DNA of 64,000 nucleotides from Shinella curvata (GTDB lineage Bacteria; Pseudomonadota; Alphaproteobacteria; Rhizobiales; Rhizobiaceae), in contig NZ_JALJCJ010000004.1 of NCBI RefSeq assembly GCF_022899935.1, forward strand, positions 310,001 to 374,000. Direction: 5' to 3'. The stretch's first letter is position 1, and every line of letters starts with the position of its first letter. The position numbers and the translations under genes are program-made. The notes below the pieces were generated by a model, which did not search any database, was not told the DNA's origin, and saw only the letters and a list, made by a program, of their open reading frames with translations. Below, piece after piece: positions 8,400-17,907 of this stretch.

Positions 8400-9380
8400 A
8401 TGGCAATGAACTCCACGGCAGGCCTCGCGCACGAGCACGTCTTCCTCGGTGCCGACCACCAGCGCAACGAGCGCCGCGTGTGGCTCGTCATCGCGCTGAC
8501 GGCAAGCATGATGGTAGCGGAAATCGTCGCGGGCACGATCTACGGCTCGATGGCGCTGGTGGCGGATGGCTGGCACATGTCAACCCATGCCGGTGCCATG
8601 CTGATCGCGGCCCTTGCCTATACCTATTCCCGCCGTCATGCCCGCGACCCACGCTTCACCTTCGGAACCGGAAAGCTCGGCGATCTCGCCGGTTTCGCGA
8701 GCGCCATCGTGCTGGCGCTGATCGCGCTTCTCATCGGCTGGGAGAGTTTTGTGCGGCTCGCCCATCCGGTCGCCATCAGCTTCGAGCAGGCGATTGCGGT
8801 GGCGGTCGCCGGCCTTCTGGTCAACCTCCTGAGCGCCTGGCTGCTGCGCGACGATCACGGCCATCATCACCACGGGCACAGCCATTCCCATGCGCATCCG
8901 CATGATCATCATGACCACCACCACAATGCCCGGGAACAGCATGACCACGGGCATCGCGGTCGCGACAACAACTTGCGCGCCGCCTATCTGCATGTGCTGG
9001 CGGATGCGCTGACCTCCGTGCTCGCCATCGCCGCCCTCCTGCTCGGTCGCAGCTATGGCTGGCTCTGGGCCGATCCGGCCATGGGCGTCGTCGGCGCGCT
9101 GGTCATCGTGCGCTGGTCCTGGAGCCTCATCCGCGAAACCGGCGGCGTGCTGATCGATGCGGTGCCGCAGGGGGAGGGGCTGGTGGAGGATATCCGCACG
9201 GCGCTGGAGTGCGGCGAGGACCGCATCACCGACCTGCATGTCTGGCAGGTCGGCCCCGGCCATCACGCGGCGATCGTCTCCATCGCCTCGCCTGCACCGA
9301 AGGCGCCTGCCGATTACAAAGCGCGCCTTGCCCATCTCGGTGCGCTTTCGCATGTGACCGTCGAAGTTCAGCCGGCCTGA
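8400..9380 (+). CDS. dmeF: Cation diffusion facilitator, Co/Ni efflux (DmeF)
   Basis: 326 residues, inner-membrane CDF exporter with six predicted membrane helices. The metal-site aspartates are in ADGWHMSTHAG (helix II) and LADALTSV (helix V). Between helices IV and V lies a very His-rich cytoplasmic loop (about residues 155-185, alternating His/Asp/Gly), typical of DmeF-type Co/Ni exporters. GGAAGGA precedes ATG 8400; a second ATG at 8406 is also possible. Co-transcribed with dmeR and therefore expected to be induced by Ni or Co. A hairpin without a T tail (9394-9410) follows the gene. Confidence 0.9.
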   Translation: MAMNSTAGLAHEHVFLGADHQRNERRVWLVIALTASMMVAEIVAGTIYGSMALVADGWHMSTHAGAMLIAALAYTYSRRHARDPRFTFGTGKLGDLAGFASAIVLALIALLIGWESFVRLAHPVAISFEQAIAVAVAGLLVNLLSAWLLRDDHGHHHHGHSHSHAHPHDHHDHHHNAREQHDHGHRGRDNNLRAAYLHVLADALTSVLAIAALLLGRSYGWLWADPAMGVVGALVIVRWSWSLIRETGGVLIDAVPQGEGLVEDIRTALECGEDRITDLHVWQVGPGHHAAIVSIASPAPKAPADYKARLAHLGALSHVTVEVQPA

Positions 9381-9427
9381 ACGAACTTGCAGGCGACGCC
9401 GGGCGCGTCGTCTGCTATCGTTGCCCG

Positions 9428-9441
9428 TGAAAGATATTTCA
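9428..9441 (+). promoter_or_regulatory. Palindromic operator candidate 1 of the sugar/polyol operon
   Basis: TGAAAGATATTTCA, a TGAAA-N4-TTTCA dyad with one central mismatch. Its centre is 44 bases (about four helical turns) from a second, perfect copy at 9472-9485; a shorter TGATTTCA (9453-9460) lies between. Likely bound by the SorC-family regulator encoded in the operon (inference). Confidence 0.5.
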
Positions 9442-9471
9442 GTGGGCGACCTTGATTTCAGCCCTACAATC

Positions 9472-9485
9472 TGAAATATATTTCA
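9472..9485 (+). promoter_or_regulatory. Palindromic operator candidate 2 and promoter of the sugar/polyol operon
   Basis: TGAAATATATTTCA, a perfect 14-bp palindrome. Just downstream is TTGACA (9500-9505) with a weak TTTAGG (9522-9527) 16 bases on, a candidate promoter. Repression or activation by the SorC regulator at 13267-14265 would fit this position. Confidence 0.5.
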
Positions 9486-9534
9486 TTGTGTGAATTATAT
9501 TGACACGCAATGCATCCTGCGTTTAGGTGCTCAT

Positions 9535-9606
9535 ACCGGACTTCGAGGAGGAAGCCCGGTCTTCACTGAGATCAGAGGCGTCGAAACCGACGCTCACGGG
9601 CTTTTT
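9535..9606 (+). promoter_or_regulatory. Leader with mutually exclusive hairpins (possible attenuator)
   Basis: Two competing folds can be drawn. Fold A: ACCGGACTTC (9535-9544) pairs with GAAGCCCGGT (9551-9560), one mismatch. Fold B: AAGCCCG (9552-9558), part of the same 3' arm, pairs with CGGGCTT (9597-9603), enclosing a hairpin GAG-G-CGTCG / CGACG-CTC (9575-9595), and runs directly into TTTTT (9602-9606), a terminator-like end. The segment lies about 30-100 bases upstream of the substrate-binding protein start. A small AGGGC/GCCCT hairpin (9611-9625) abuts the ribosome binding site. Function is inferred from base pairing only. Confidence 0.4.
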
Positions 9607-9636
9607 GGGAAGGGCTTTGCGCCCTGAGGAGGACAC

Positions 9637-10665
9637 TTGCGCACTTTTTTCACGACGACCGCCATGGCGGTCCTTGCGACCACGCTTTTTGCCGGCGCTG
9701 CCGCTGCTGAAACGGAAAATCCGTTCCGCTGCAAGCCGGGCGAAAAATACGTCATGAACGTCATGGTATCGGGCGTCGAATACTGGTTCCCGGTCTATGA
9801 AATGTTCAAGCAGGCCGGCCAGCAGCTGGGCTGCGAGACCGAATATACCGGCACGCCGGAATATGACGTCAACAAGCAGATCGCCACCTTCGACCAGGCG
9901 CTGGCGCAGAACCCGGCCGGCATTCTCGTGCACCCGATGAACTCCGATCCGTTCATCGAGCCGATCAACCGCGCCATCGACCAGGGCACGGCCGTCGTGA
10001 CCTTCGCCGCGGACTCGCCGCTCTCCAAGCGCGTTTCCTTCATCACCTCGGACAACAACCGCGAAGGTTCCTATGCGGCCGACGCGATCGCCGAGAAGAT
10101 GGGCGGCAAGGGCGAATATGCGGTTCTGGAAAATCCGGGTCAGGACAACCACGACAAGCGCATCACCGCCTTCATCGCCCGCATGGAAGAGAAATGGCCG
10201 GACATGAAGCTGGTCGGACGCGCGGCCTCCAACCAGGATCCGACCAAGGCCTATCAGGGTCTGTCGAGCCTCATCCAGGCCAATCCGAACCTCGGTGCGG
10301 TCTTCATGCCGGAAGCCAACTCGGCGATCGGCGCCGCACAGGCCAACAAGGAAGCCGGCGGCAAGGTCCTCGTCATGTGCGCGGACGTCAATGCCAACAT
10401 CCTCGACATGATCAAGGCCGGCGAAGTCTTCGGTTCGATCAACCCGAACCAGGGCATGCAGGGCTATATGGGCTTCATGCTGCTGTGGCTCGCCAAGCAC
10501 CCGGAACTCATCGACCCGATGAACGACGCCAAGCGCTCGGGCTTCAACCCGATGAGCATCCCGGTCGTCGACAACGGCCTGTCGATCGTCACGGCCGAAA
10601 ATGCCGACGACTTCTACTGGGACAAGTACCTGAAGCGCCGCGGCACCAAGGGTATCGAGGAGTAA
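9637..10665 (+). CDS. Sugar/polyol ABC transporter, periplasmic binding protein (ribose type)
   Basis: About 342 residues, Peripla_BP_4 fold of the ribose/AI-2/rhizopine class. TTG start at 9637, chosen because GAGGAGGA lies just upstream and the product then begins with a proper signal peptide ([20 protein letters not shown], cleavage after AAA before ETENPF). Ligand-site elements include [18 protein letters not shown] and MPEANSAIG; the last two resemble positions used in LsrB, but the N-terminal ligand Lys of LsrB is not evident. First gene of the operon with its ATPase and permease. Substrate probably a sugar or polyol; not identifiable by sequence alone. Confidence 0.88.
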   Translation: MRTFFTTTAMAVLATTLFAGAAAAETENPFRCKPGEKYVMNVMVSGVEYWFPVYEMFKQAGQQLGCETEYTGTPEYDVNKQIATFDQALAQNPAGILVHPMNSDPFIEPINRAIDQGTAVVTFAADSPLSKRVSFITSDNNREGSYAADAIAEKMGGKGEYAVLENPGQDNHDKRITAFIARMEEKWPDMKLVGRAASNQDPTKAYQGLSSLIQANPNLGAVFMPEANSAIGAAQANKEAGGKVLVMCADVNANILDMIKAGEVFGSINPNQGMQGYMGFMLLWLAKHPELIDPMNDAKRSGFNPMSIPVVDNGLSIVTAENADDFYWDKYLKRRGTKGIEE

Positions 10666-10677
10666 GCTCCGAAAACG

Positions 10678-10703
10678 CCATCCGCGCCTTATGGCGCGGA
10701 TGG
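10678..10703 (+). other. Intercistronic stem-loop after the binding-protein gene
   Basis: Perfect 11-bp stem CCATCCGCGCC (10678-10688) / GGCGCGGATGG (10693-10703) with loop TTAT and no T tract. Such structures after binding-protein genes commonly protect the upstream message from 3' decay so that the receptor is made in excess over the ATPase and permease. Confidence 0.7.
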
Positions 10704-10726
10704 ACTTGGAGAGTGGGAGGAAGACG

Positions 10727-12253
<1,527 letters not shown>

Positions 12254-12275
12254 GAAGAAACTGGGAGAGCGGGAA

Positions 12276-13265
12276 ATGGCAATCGACACGATGGCGGGGA
12301 GAGCGCCGAAAACATCGTCCTTCAAGCGCATCGGCTCGATGCGCGAGGCCGGGCTGATCGCGATCATCCTGGCGCTCGGCATCATCATGAGTTTCGCCTC
12401 GCCGCACTTCCTGACGCTCGGCAATTTCCGCGCCATGCTGATGAGCTTTTCCGTCGAAGGCATCGTCGTCGTCGGCATGACGATCCTGCTTATCGTCGGC
12501 GGTATCGACCTTGCCGTCGGCTCCGTCGTCTGCTTTGCGATGGTGTTGTCGGGTTCGCTCTTCCTCGCCGGGCTCGATCCCTGGACGGCCTCGCTGATCG
12601 GCATTCTCGCCTCAAGCGCCATCGGCGGCGCCATGGGCTTCTTCGTGACGGTCGTCGGCCTCAACCATTTCATCACGTCGCTGGCGGCTATGGTGATCGT
12701 GCGCGGCCTCTGCCTCATCATCACCAAGGGCACGCCGCTGTCGCTCTTCACGCTGCCGGCAGGCTTCAAGGCAGTCGGGCAGGGTACTTTCTACGGCATT
12801 CCCTATGTCATCCTGATCTTCGTCGCCGTCGTCATCCTGTTCGATTTCCTGCTGCGCCGGGCGACCGCCTTCCGCAAGGTCTTCTACACCGGTAGCAACG
12901 AGAAGGCTGCGCTCTATTCCGGCATCAAGACGAATCAAGTGAAGTTCTGGGTAACGGTGCTGTGCTCGACGCTCGCAGGCGTGGCCGGTGTGATCTACAT
13001 GTCCCGATTCGGGGCCGCCACGCCTACCTTCGGCGCCGGCATGGAGCTGAACATCATCGCCGCCGCCGTCATCGGCGGAGCTTCGCTCAGCGGCGGCTCG
13101 GGCACGGTGCTCGGTGCAATCCTCGGCATGGCGCTGCTCTCGCTCGTCACGTCCTCGCTCATCCTGCTCAACGTGTCCGTCTACTGGCAGGACATGATCA
13201 AGGGCTGCATTCTGCTTGCCGCCGTCTCCATCGATCACTTCATGCACAAGCGGAAGGCCAGCTGA
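12276..13265 (+). CDS. Sugar ABC transporter permease (RbsC type)
   Basis: About 329 residues, highly hydrophobic with 8-10 predicted membrane helices; contains the BPD_transp_2 hallmark GGIDLAVGSVV and the FNAAA-like conserved loop near FYTGSNEKAALYSGI, plus IGGASLSGGSGTVLGAILG. Only one permease gene is present, so it probably works as a homodimer. ATG 12276 has GGGAGAG at good spacing; ATG 12243 is an in-frame alternative overlapping the ATPase gene. Followed one base later by the SorC regulator. Confidence 0.9.
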   Translation: MAIDTMAGRAPKTSSFKRIGSMREAGLIAIILALGIIMSFASPHFLTLGNFRAMLMSFSVEGIVVVGMTILLIVGGIDLAVGSVVCFAMVLSGSLFLAGLDPWTASLIGILASSAIGGAMGFFVTVVGLNHFITSLAAMVIVRGLCLIITKGTPLSLFTLPAGFKAVGQGTFYGIPYVILIFVAVVILFDFLLRRATAFRKVFYTGSNEKAALYSGIKTNQVKFWVTVLCSTLAGVAGVIYMSRFGAATPTFGAGMELNIIAAAVIGGASLSGGSGTVLGAILGMALLSLVTSSLILLNVSVYWQDMIKGCILLAAVSIDHFMHKRKAS

Positions 13266-13266
13266 C

Positions 13267-14265
13267 ATGCCCATCGCCAAACTGAAGCCCGCCCCGCGCG
13301 AAGAGATCGTAATCGCCCGCCAGATGCACCAGGCGCTCGTCCTGCACTTCCTGGAAGGTCTGACGCAGGCGCAGATCGCCGACCAACTCGGCCTGTCGCA
13401 CGCCACCGTCAACCGCCTCATCAAGCGCGGCCGTCAGCTCGGTCTCGTCGAGATCAAGATCAAGTCGCCGATGGAGCCGCTGGTCGATCTGGAGGAGCGT
13501 TTGCTGGCGCTCGGCGGCATTAGCCGCGCCGTGGTGGTGCCAACCGTCTCCGACAATCCGCAGACCGCGCTTCTGGCGGTGGGGGCGGCGGCGGCGCGCC
13601 TGCTACTCGAAGAGATCGCGGATGGCGACACGATCTGCATCACCGGCGGCAAGGGCGTCAGCGCCGTCGTTGCCGGCCTGCAGGCCGCGCGCCGCTACGA
13701 TGTCGAGGTCATCCCGGCGACGGGCTGCGTGCAGGGCAAACACTATACCGACGTCAACCACGTCTCGACGCTGATGGCCGACCGGCTGGGCGGTCGCTCC
13801 TGGCAGATCCACGCGCCGCTCTTTGCTGACGATGCCGCGCAGCGCGCCATGCTGATCAACATGCGCTCCGTCGCCGATGTCTTCCAGCGGGCACGCGAAG
13901 CCAAGGTAGCGGTGGTCGGCATCGGCTCGATCCTCAGCCAAGACTCGACATATTACGACCTGCATCCCTCCTCCAGCGAGGACCGCAACGCCATCGAACA
14001 TTCCGGCGCGAGTGCCGAATTGCTCGCCCATCTGCTCGATGGCGAAGGCCGGGTCTGCGACTATTCCCTCAACCGCGCGCTCGTTTCGCTGACGCTCGAG
14101 GAATTCGAATCCATCCCGATGAAGATCGGCGTGGCCAGCGGCCTCAACAAGGCCGGCTCCATTCTCAGCGTGCTGCGCGGCAACCATCTCGATACGCTCG
14201 TTACCGACGAGGCGACTGGCGCGCGCATTCTCGAACTGGCATCCGAAGAAGGACTTTCCGCATGA
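13267..14265 (+). CDS. SorC-family transcriptional regulator
   Basis: 332 residues. N-terminal HTH (LHFLEGLTQAQIADQLGLSHATVNRLIKRGR) joined to a C-terminal sugar-phosphate-binding domain of the SorC/DeoR/LsrR/EryD type, with CITGGKGVSAVV and GVASGLNKAGSILSVLRG. The effector of this class is usually a phosphorylated sugar made by a kinase of the same pathway, here the FGGY kinase at 17908. It is embedded within the transport-catabolism operon (1-base gap before, ATGA overlap after) so it is autoregulated. The paired TGAAA-N4-TTTCA palindromes at 9428 and 9472 are candidate operators. Confidence 0.88.
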   Translation: MPIAKLKPAPREEIVIARQMHQALVLHFLEGLTQAQIADQLGLSHATVNRLIKRGRQLGLVEIKIKSPMEPLVDLEERLLALGGISRAVVVPTVSDNPQTALLAVGAAAARLLLEEIADGDTICITGGKGVSAVVAGLQAARRYDVEVIPATGCVQGKHYTDVNHVSTLMADRLGGRSWQIHAPLFADDAAQRAMLINMRSVADVFQRAREAKVAVVGIGSILSQDSTYYDLHPSSSEDRNAIEHSGASAELLAHLLDGEGRVCDYSLNRALVSLTLEEFESIPMKIGVASGLNKAGSILSVLRGNHLDTLVTDEATGARILELASEEGLSA

Positions 14266-15257
14266 GCGGTGAACAATTGACCCGTCCGATCGGACGTTCC
14301 GGCGTAGAAGCTTCCGCCGTCGGCCTCGGCACCTGGGCCATCGGCGGCTGGATGTGGGGCGGCACGGACGAGGCCGAATCCATCGCCGCCATCCAGGCCT
14401 CGCTCGATGCCGGCGTGACGCTGATCGACACGGCCCCCGCCTATGGTCTCGGCCGCTCGGAGGAAATCGTCGGCAAGGCCATTGCCGGCCGCCGCGACAA
14501 GGCCATCATCGCCACGAAATGCGGCCTCGTCTGGCACACGCAGAAGGGCAAGCATTTCTTCGATCAGGACGGCAAGCCGGTTCACCGGTATCTCGGCCGT
14601 GACGAGATCATCCACGAGGTCGAGGAAAGCCTGCGCCGGCTCGGCACTGACTATATCGACCTCTACATCACCCACTGGCAGGACCCGACGACCCCCATAG
14701 AGGAGACCGTCGCGGCGCTGGAAGAGCTGAAGAAGGCCGGAAAGATCCGGGCGATCGGCGCCAGCAACGTCAACCGGTCGGAACTGGAACAGTATATTGC
14801 TACCGGATCGCTTGATGCGATCCAGGAGCGGTTCAGCATGATCGATCGCGAGATCGAGGCGGACCTGCTGCCGCTCACCCATCAGAACGACGTGGCGACG
14901 CTCAGCTATTCTTCGCTGGCGCTCGGCCTGCTCTCCGGCATGATCGGCCCGGATCGGGTCTTTGCCGGCGATGACCAGCGCAAGGACAATCCGCGCTTCT
15001 CCGTTTCCAACCGGCAGAGGGCGAAGGATTTCTCCAATGCGATCCGCCCGGTCGCGGACCGGCATGGCGCCAGCATCGCGCAGGTGGTGATCGCCTGGAC
15101 GCTGGCGCAGCCGGGTGTGACCTTCGCGCTCTGCGGCGCCCGAAATCCGGCGCAAGCGCTCGACAATGCACGGGCCGGAACGCTTCGGCTCGATAGGGAC
15201 GATCTTGCGGCCATCGATGCCGGTATCGCGGCAAAACTGGCCAATATGGACGGATAA
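14262..15257 (+). CDS. Aldo/keto reductase
   Basis: 331 residues, (beta/alpha)8 NADP-dependent oxidoreductase. Catalytic Asp/Tyr are in LIDTAPAYGLGRSEEIVG, Lys in IIATKCGL and His in YIDLYITHWQDP; the C-terminal cofactor segment is IAWTLAQPGVTFALCGARNP. It overlaps the regulator gene by 4 bases. Closest in character to the general AKR11/YhdN-like group. In this operon it could reduce an aldehyde released by the aldolase, or oxidise the incoming polyol (inference). Confidence 0.85.
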   Translation: MSGEQLTRPIGRSGVEASAVGLGTWAIGGWMWGGTDEAESIAAIQASLDAGVTLIDTAPAYGLGRSEEIVGKAIAGRRDKAIIATKCGLVWHTQKGKHFFDQDGKPVHRYLGRDEIIHEVEESLRRLGTDYIDLYITHWQDPTTPIEETVAALEELKKAGKIRAIGASNVNRSELEQYIATGSLDAIQERFSMIDREIEADLLPLTHQNDVATLSYSSLALGLLSGMIGPDRVFAGDDQRKDNPRFSVSNRQRAKDFSNAIRPVADRHGASIAQVVIAWTLAQPGVTFALCGARNPAQALDNARAGTLRLDRDDLAAIDAGIAAKLANMDG

Positions 15258-15269
15258 CGGACTGTCATC

Positions 15270-17015
15270 ATGAACCGGACAGAGACATTGCACGGGCTCC
15301 GCCAGAGCCCGAAGGTGGACGTGTGCGTCCTCGGCGGCGGCATCAACGGGCTCAGCGTCTTTCGCGAGCTGGCGCTGCAGGGGGTCAATGTGCTGCTCGT
15401 CGAACAGGCGGATTATTGCTCCGGCGCGAGTGCGGCGCTCTCGCGTATGGTTCATGGTGGCCTGCGGTATCTGGAGAACGGCGAGTTCAGCCTCGTGAAG
15501 GAATCGCTCGTCGAGCGTGACCGGCTTCTGCGCAACGCGCCCCATTATGTCGCACCGTTGCCGACCACGGTGCCGATCTTCGATACCTTTTCCGGTCTTG
15601 CCAATGGCGTGGTGCGCTTCCTCGGCCTCACCCGCCGCCCGAGCCGCCGCGGCGCGATCGCCATCAAGGCGGGCCTCGGAATCTATGATTTCCTGACGCG
15701 CAAGCGCGCGCTGATGCCGAAACACGAGTTTCGCAACCGCCGGGCGACGCTGTCGAAATGGCCGGCGCTCAATCCGTCGATCCGCAATTCCGCCACCTAT
15801 TACGACGCCTGGGTCAGCCATCCCGAGCGCATCGGCATCGAGCTGTTGCGCGACGGCCTGTCGGCCGGCCCCAATGCCAGGGCGCTGAACTACGCGACCG
15901 TGGAGGCCAACGGCAGCGGCTATGTTCTGCGCGATGGTCTCACCGGCGAGGCGCTGCCTGTCCAGCCGCGGCTGATCATCAATGCCACCGGCGGCTGGAT
16001 CGACATTGCCAATGGTACTTTGTTTGCGGATGAGGCACGACCCGCACCGCTGATGGGCGGCACCAAGGGCTCGCACCTCATCATCGACAATCCCGTGCTG
16101 CGGGACATGCTCGATGGCCACATGATCTACTACGAGAACGAGGATGGGCGCATCTGCATCCTGTTCCCCTATCTCGGCAAGGTGCTGGTCGGCTCGACGG
16201 ATATCCGCGTCGACGATCCCGGCGCGGTGCGCTGCGAGGCGGACGAGCGCGACTATATCCTGCAATCGCTCGCCTTCGTGCTGCCGGGCGTAAAAATCCG
16301 GTCGGAGGAGATCGTCTTCCAGTTTGCCGGCGTGCGTCCGCTGCCGGCGAGCAAGGACAGCTTTACCGGCCGCATCCCGCGTGATCATTTCTGCACGGTG
16401 CTGGAGGGCAAGAACGGCGGGCCGCCGGTGCTCTGCATGATTGGTGGCAAGTGGACGACCTTCCGTTCCTTCGGCGAACTTGCCGCCGATATGACGCTGG
16501 ATCAGCTGGGCGTGAAACGCCGTGTCGATACGACAGAGCGGGCGATCGGCGGCGGGCGCGTCTTTCCAAAAGACCGAGAGAGCTGGATCCGCGACCTTGC
16601 CGCATCGACAGGCCTTCCCGTCGCACGTCTCGCGTTTCTGTTCGAACGCTACGGCACGGAGGCCGAGGACATCGCCCGCTTCATCGCGGCGAAGCCGGAC
16701 CACGCGCTGCCGCACGCTCTCTACAGCGCGCGGGAGCTTCAGTACCTCATTCGCGCCGAGGCGGTGGAGCATCTGGACGATCTGCTTTTACGCCGCACGA
16801 CGCTGGCGATCTCGGGTGATCTCTCGCTCGCCATGGCGGAGGCCGTACTGGATCTGCTCGCCGCCGAAAAGGGCTGGTCCGCGCAGCGGGCCGCCGAAGA
16901 GCGCAGCCGTTTTCTCAATCTCATGGGTGAACGCCATGGCGTCACCGAACAAACCCTTTCCACACGGAATGAACACAGGAGTGAACTATGCGAGACAACC
17001 GCAAAGTCCGGATGA
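15270..17015 (+). CDS. Glycerol-3-phosphate dehydrogenase-like FAD oxidoreductase (GlpD/EryB type)
   Basis: 581 residues. FAD-binding VCVLGGGINGLSVFRELALQG near the N-terminus, GlpD-like SGASAALSRMVHGGLRYLENGEFSLV, then GTKGSHLIIDN and VGSTDIRVDDP, and the GlpD C-terminal helical domain. The same family includes EryB, which oxidises erythritol phosphate. Because an FGGY kinase and an aldolase are in the same operon, I infer it oxidises a phosphorylated polyol to a ketose phosphate, passing electrons to quinone at the inner membrane. Its end overlaps the aldolase gene by 28 bases. Confidence 0.82.
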   Translation: MNRTETLHGLRQSPKVDVCVLGGGINGLSVFRELALQGVNVLLVEQADYCSGASAALSRMVHGGLRYLENGEFSLVKESLVERDRLLRNAPHYVAPLPTTVPIFDTFSGLANGVVRFLGLTRRPSRRGAIAIKAGLGIYDFLTRKRALMPKHEFRNRRATLSKWPALNPSIRNSATYYDAWVSHPERIGIELLRDGLSAGPNARALNYATVEANGSGYVLRDGLTGEALPVQPRLIINATGGWIDIANGTLFADEARPAPLMGGTKGSHLIIDNPVLRDMLDGHMIYYENEDGRICILFPYLGKVLVGSTDIRVDDPGAVRCEADERDYILQSLAFVLPGVKIRSEEIVFQFAGVRPLPASKDSFTGRIPRDHFCTVLEGKNGGPPVLCMIGGKWTTFRSFGELAADMTLDQLGVKRRVDTTERAIGGGRVFPKDRESWIRDLAASTGLPVARLAFLFERYGTEAEDIARFIAAKPDHALPHALYSARELQYLIRAEAVEHLDDLLLRRTTLAISGDLSLAMAEAVLDLLAAEKGWSAQRAAEERSRFLNLMGERHGVTEQTLSTRNEHRSELCETTAKSG

Positions 17016-17830
17016 ACCGGCTGTTCGGCAACGGGCGTTGCCTTGACGTGGCGATCGACCACGGCGTCTGCAACGAACCATCCTTCCTCGACGGGTTGGA
17101 GAATGTTCCGGCCGTGGTGAAGGCGCTGGTCGATGCCGGGCCGGATGCGATCCAGATGAATTATGGCCAGGCCGACCTGTTGCAGGACCTGCCCGGCAAG
17201 GACAAGCCGGCGCTGGTGATGCGCATCGACATGGGCAACCCCTATAACCGCATCCGCCATCGCGCCATGTGGGCGGTGCTGCAGAACGAGACCGAACCGC
17301 TGATCGGTGCGATGCAGATGGATGCGGCCTGCGTGGTCGTGAACCTCTTCATGCTGCCGGACGAGCCGGATCTCTTCCGCCAATGCGTGCAGAACATCGC
17401 GCGCGTGCGGGCCGATTGCGAGAAATACGGCATGCCGCTGATGATCGAGCCGCTCGTCATGCAGCCCGTCACCGAGCGCGGCGGCTACATGGTCGATGGC
17501 GATGCCGACAAGATCGTCACCCTGACGCGGCTAGCCCGCGAAATGGGTGCTGATATCGTCAAGGCCGATCCCACGACCAATGCCGAGGATTTCCACCGCG
17601 TCGTCGAGGCGGCGCGCTGCCCGGTTCTGGTGCGCGGTGGCGGCAAGGAAGACCTTTCCGCGGTCTTTGCGAAATCTGCCGCCTTGATGCAACAGGGCGC
17701 AATGGGCATGGTCTATGGGCGCAACATCTACCAGCACGCCAATCCGAGCGCCGTGGTGCGCGGGCTGATGGCGATCATCCATAAGGACGCGAGCGGCGAG
17801 GAGGCCTACGCGCTCTACCAGCAGGGGTGA
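16988..17830 (+). CDS. Class I aldolase of the DeoC/LacD/FbaB (DhnA) family
   Basis: 280 residues, TIM-barrel Schiff-base aldolase family that also includes LsrF. Recognisable elements: LDVAIDHGVCNEPSFLDGLE near the N-terminus, GADIVKADPTTN (Lys of the barrel), CPVLVRGGGKEDLS and GMVYGRNIYQHANP (phosphate-binding end). ATG 16988 follows AGGAGTGA inside the end of the preceding gene, indicating translational coupling. Likely splits a ketose phosphate to dihydroxyacetone phosphate and an aldehyde; a thiolase-like role as in LsrF is the alternative. Confidence 0.82.
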   Translation: MRDNRKVRMNRLFGNGRCLDVAIDHGVCNEPSFLDGLENVPAVVKALVDAGPDAIQMNYGQADLLQDLPGKDKPALVMRIDMGNPYNRIRHRAMWAVLQNETEPLIGAMQMDAACVVVNLFMLPDEPDLFRQCVQNIARVRADCEKYGMPLMIEPLVMQPVTERGGYMVDGDADKIVTLTRLAREMGADIVKADPTTNAEDFHRVVEAARCPVLVRGGGKEDLSAVFAKSAALMQQGAMGMVYGRNIYQHANPSAVVRGLMAIIHKDASGEEAYALYQQG

Positions 17831-17839
17831 GATGCCGGA

Positions 17840-17875
17840 CGATTGCGGGGCATACATGGCGATGTCCCGCAATCG
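17840..17875 (+). other. Intercistronic stem-loop between aldolase and kinase genes
   Basis: Perfect 10-bp inverted repeat CGATTGCGGG (17840-17849) / CCCGCAATCG (17866-17875) with a 16-base loop that can pair further. No T tract, so more likely an mRNA processing or stability element than a terminator. It lies in the longest gap inside the operon (77 bases). Confidence 0.6.
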
Positions 17876-17907
17876 TGTGAGTGAAGTGAACCTGGGAGGG
17901 GTTCTGC

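Noticed and set aside
8881-8960. Short tandem-like repeat of CAT/CAC codons
   Set aside because: It is the coding sequence of the His-rich metal loop of DmeF, not an independent repeat.
9637-10665. Assignment of the binding protein as LsrB (AI-2 receptor)
   Set aside because: Some ligand positions match, but the Lys used by LsrB is not evident and the operon contains extra redox enzymes; kept only as an analogy.
14061-16772. 903-codon minus-strand open frame opposite the aldo/keto reductase and GlpD-like genes
   Set aside because: Entirely antisense to two genes with strong motifs; composition typical for a mirror frame.
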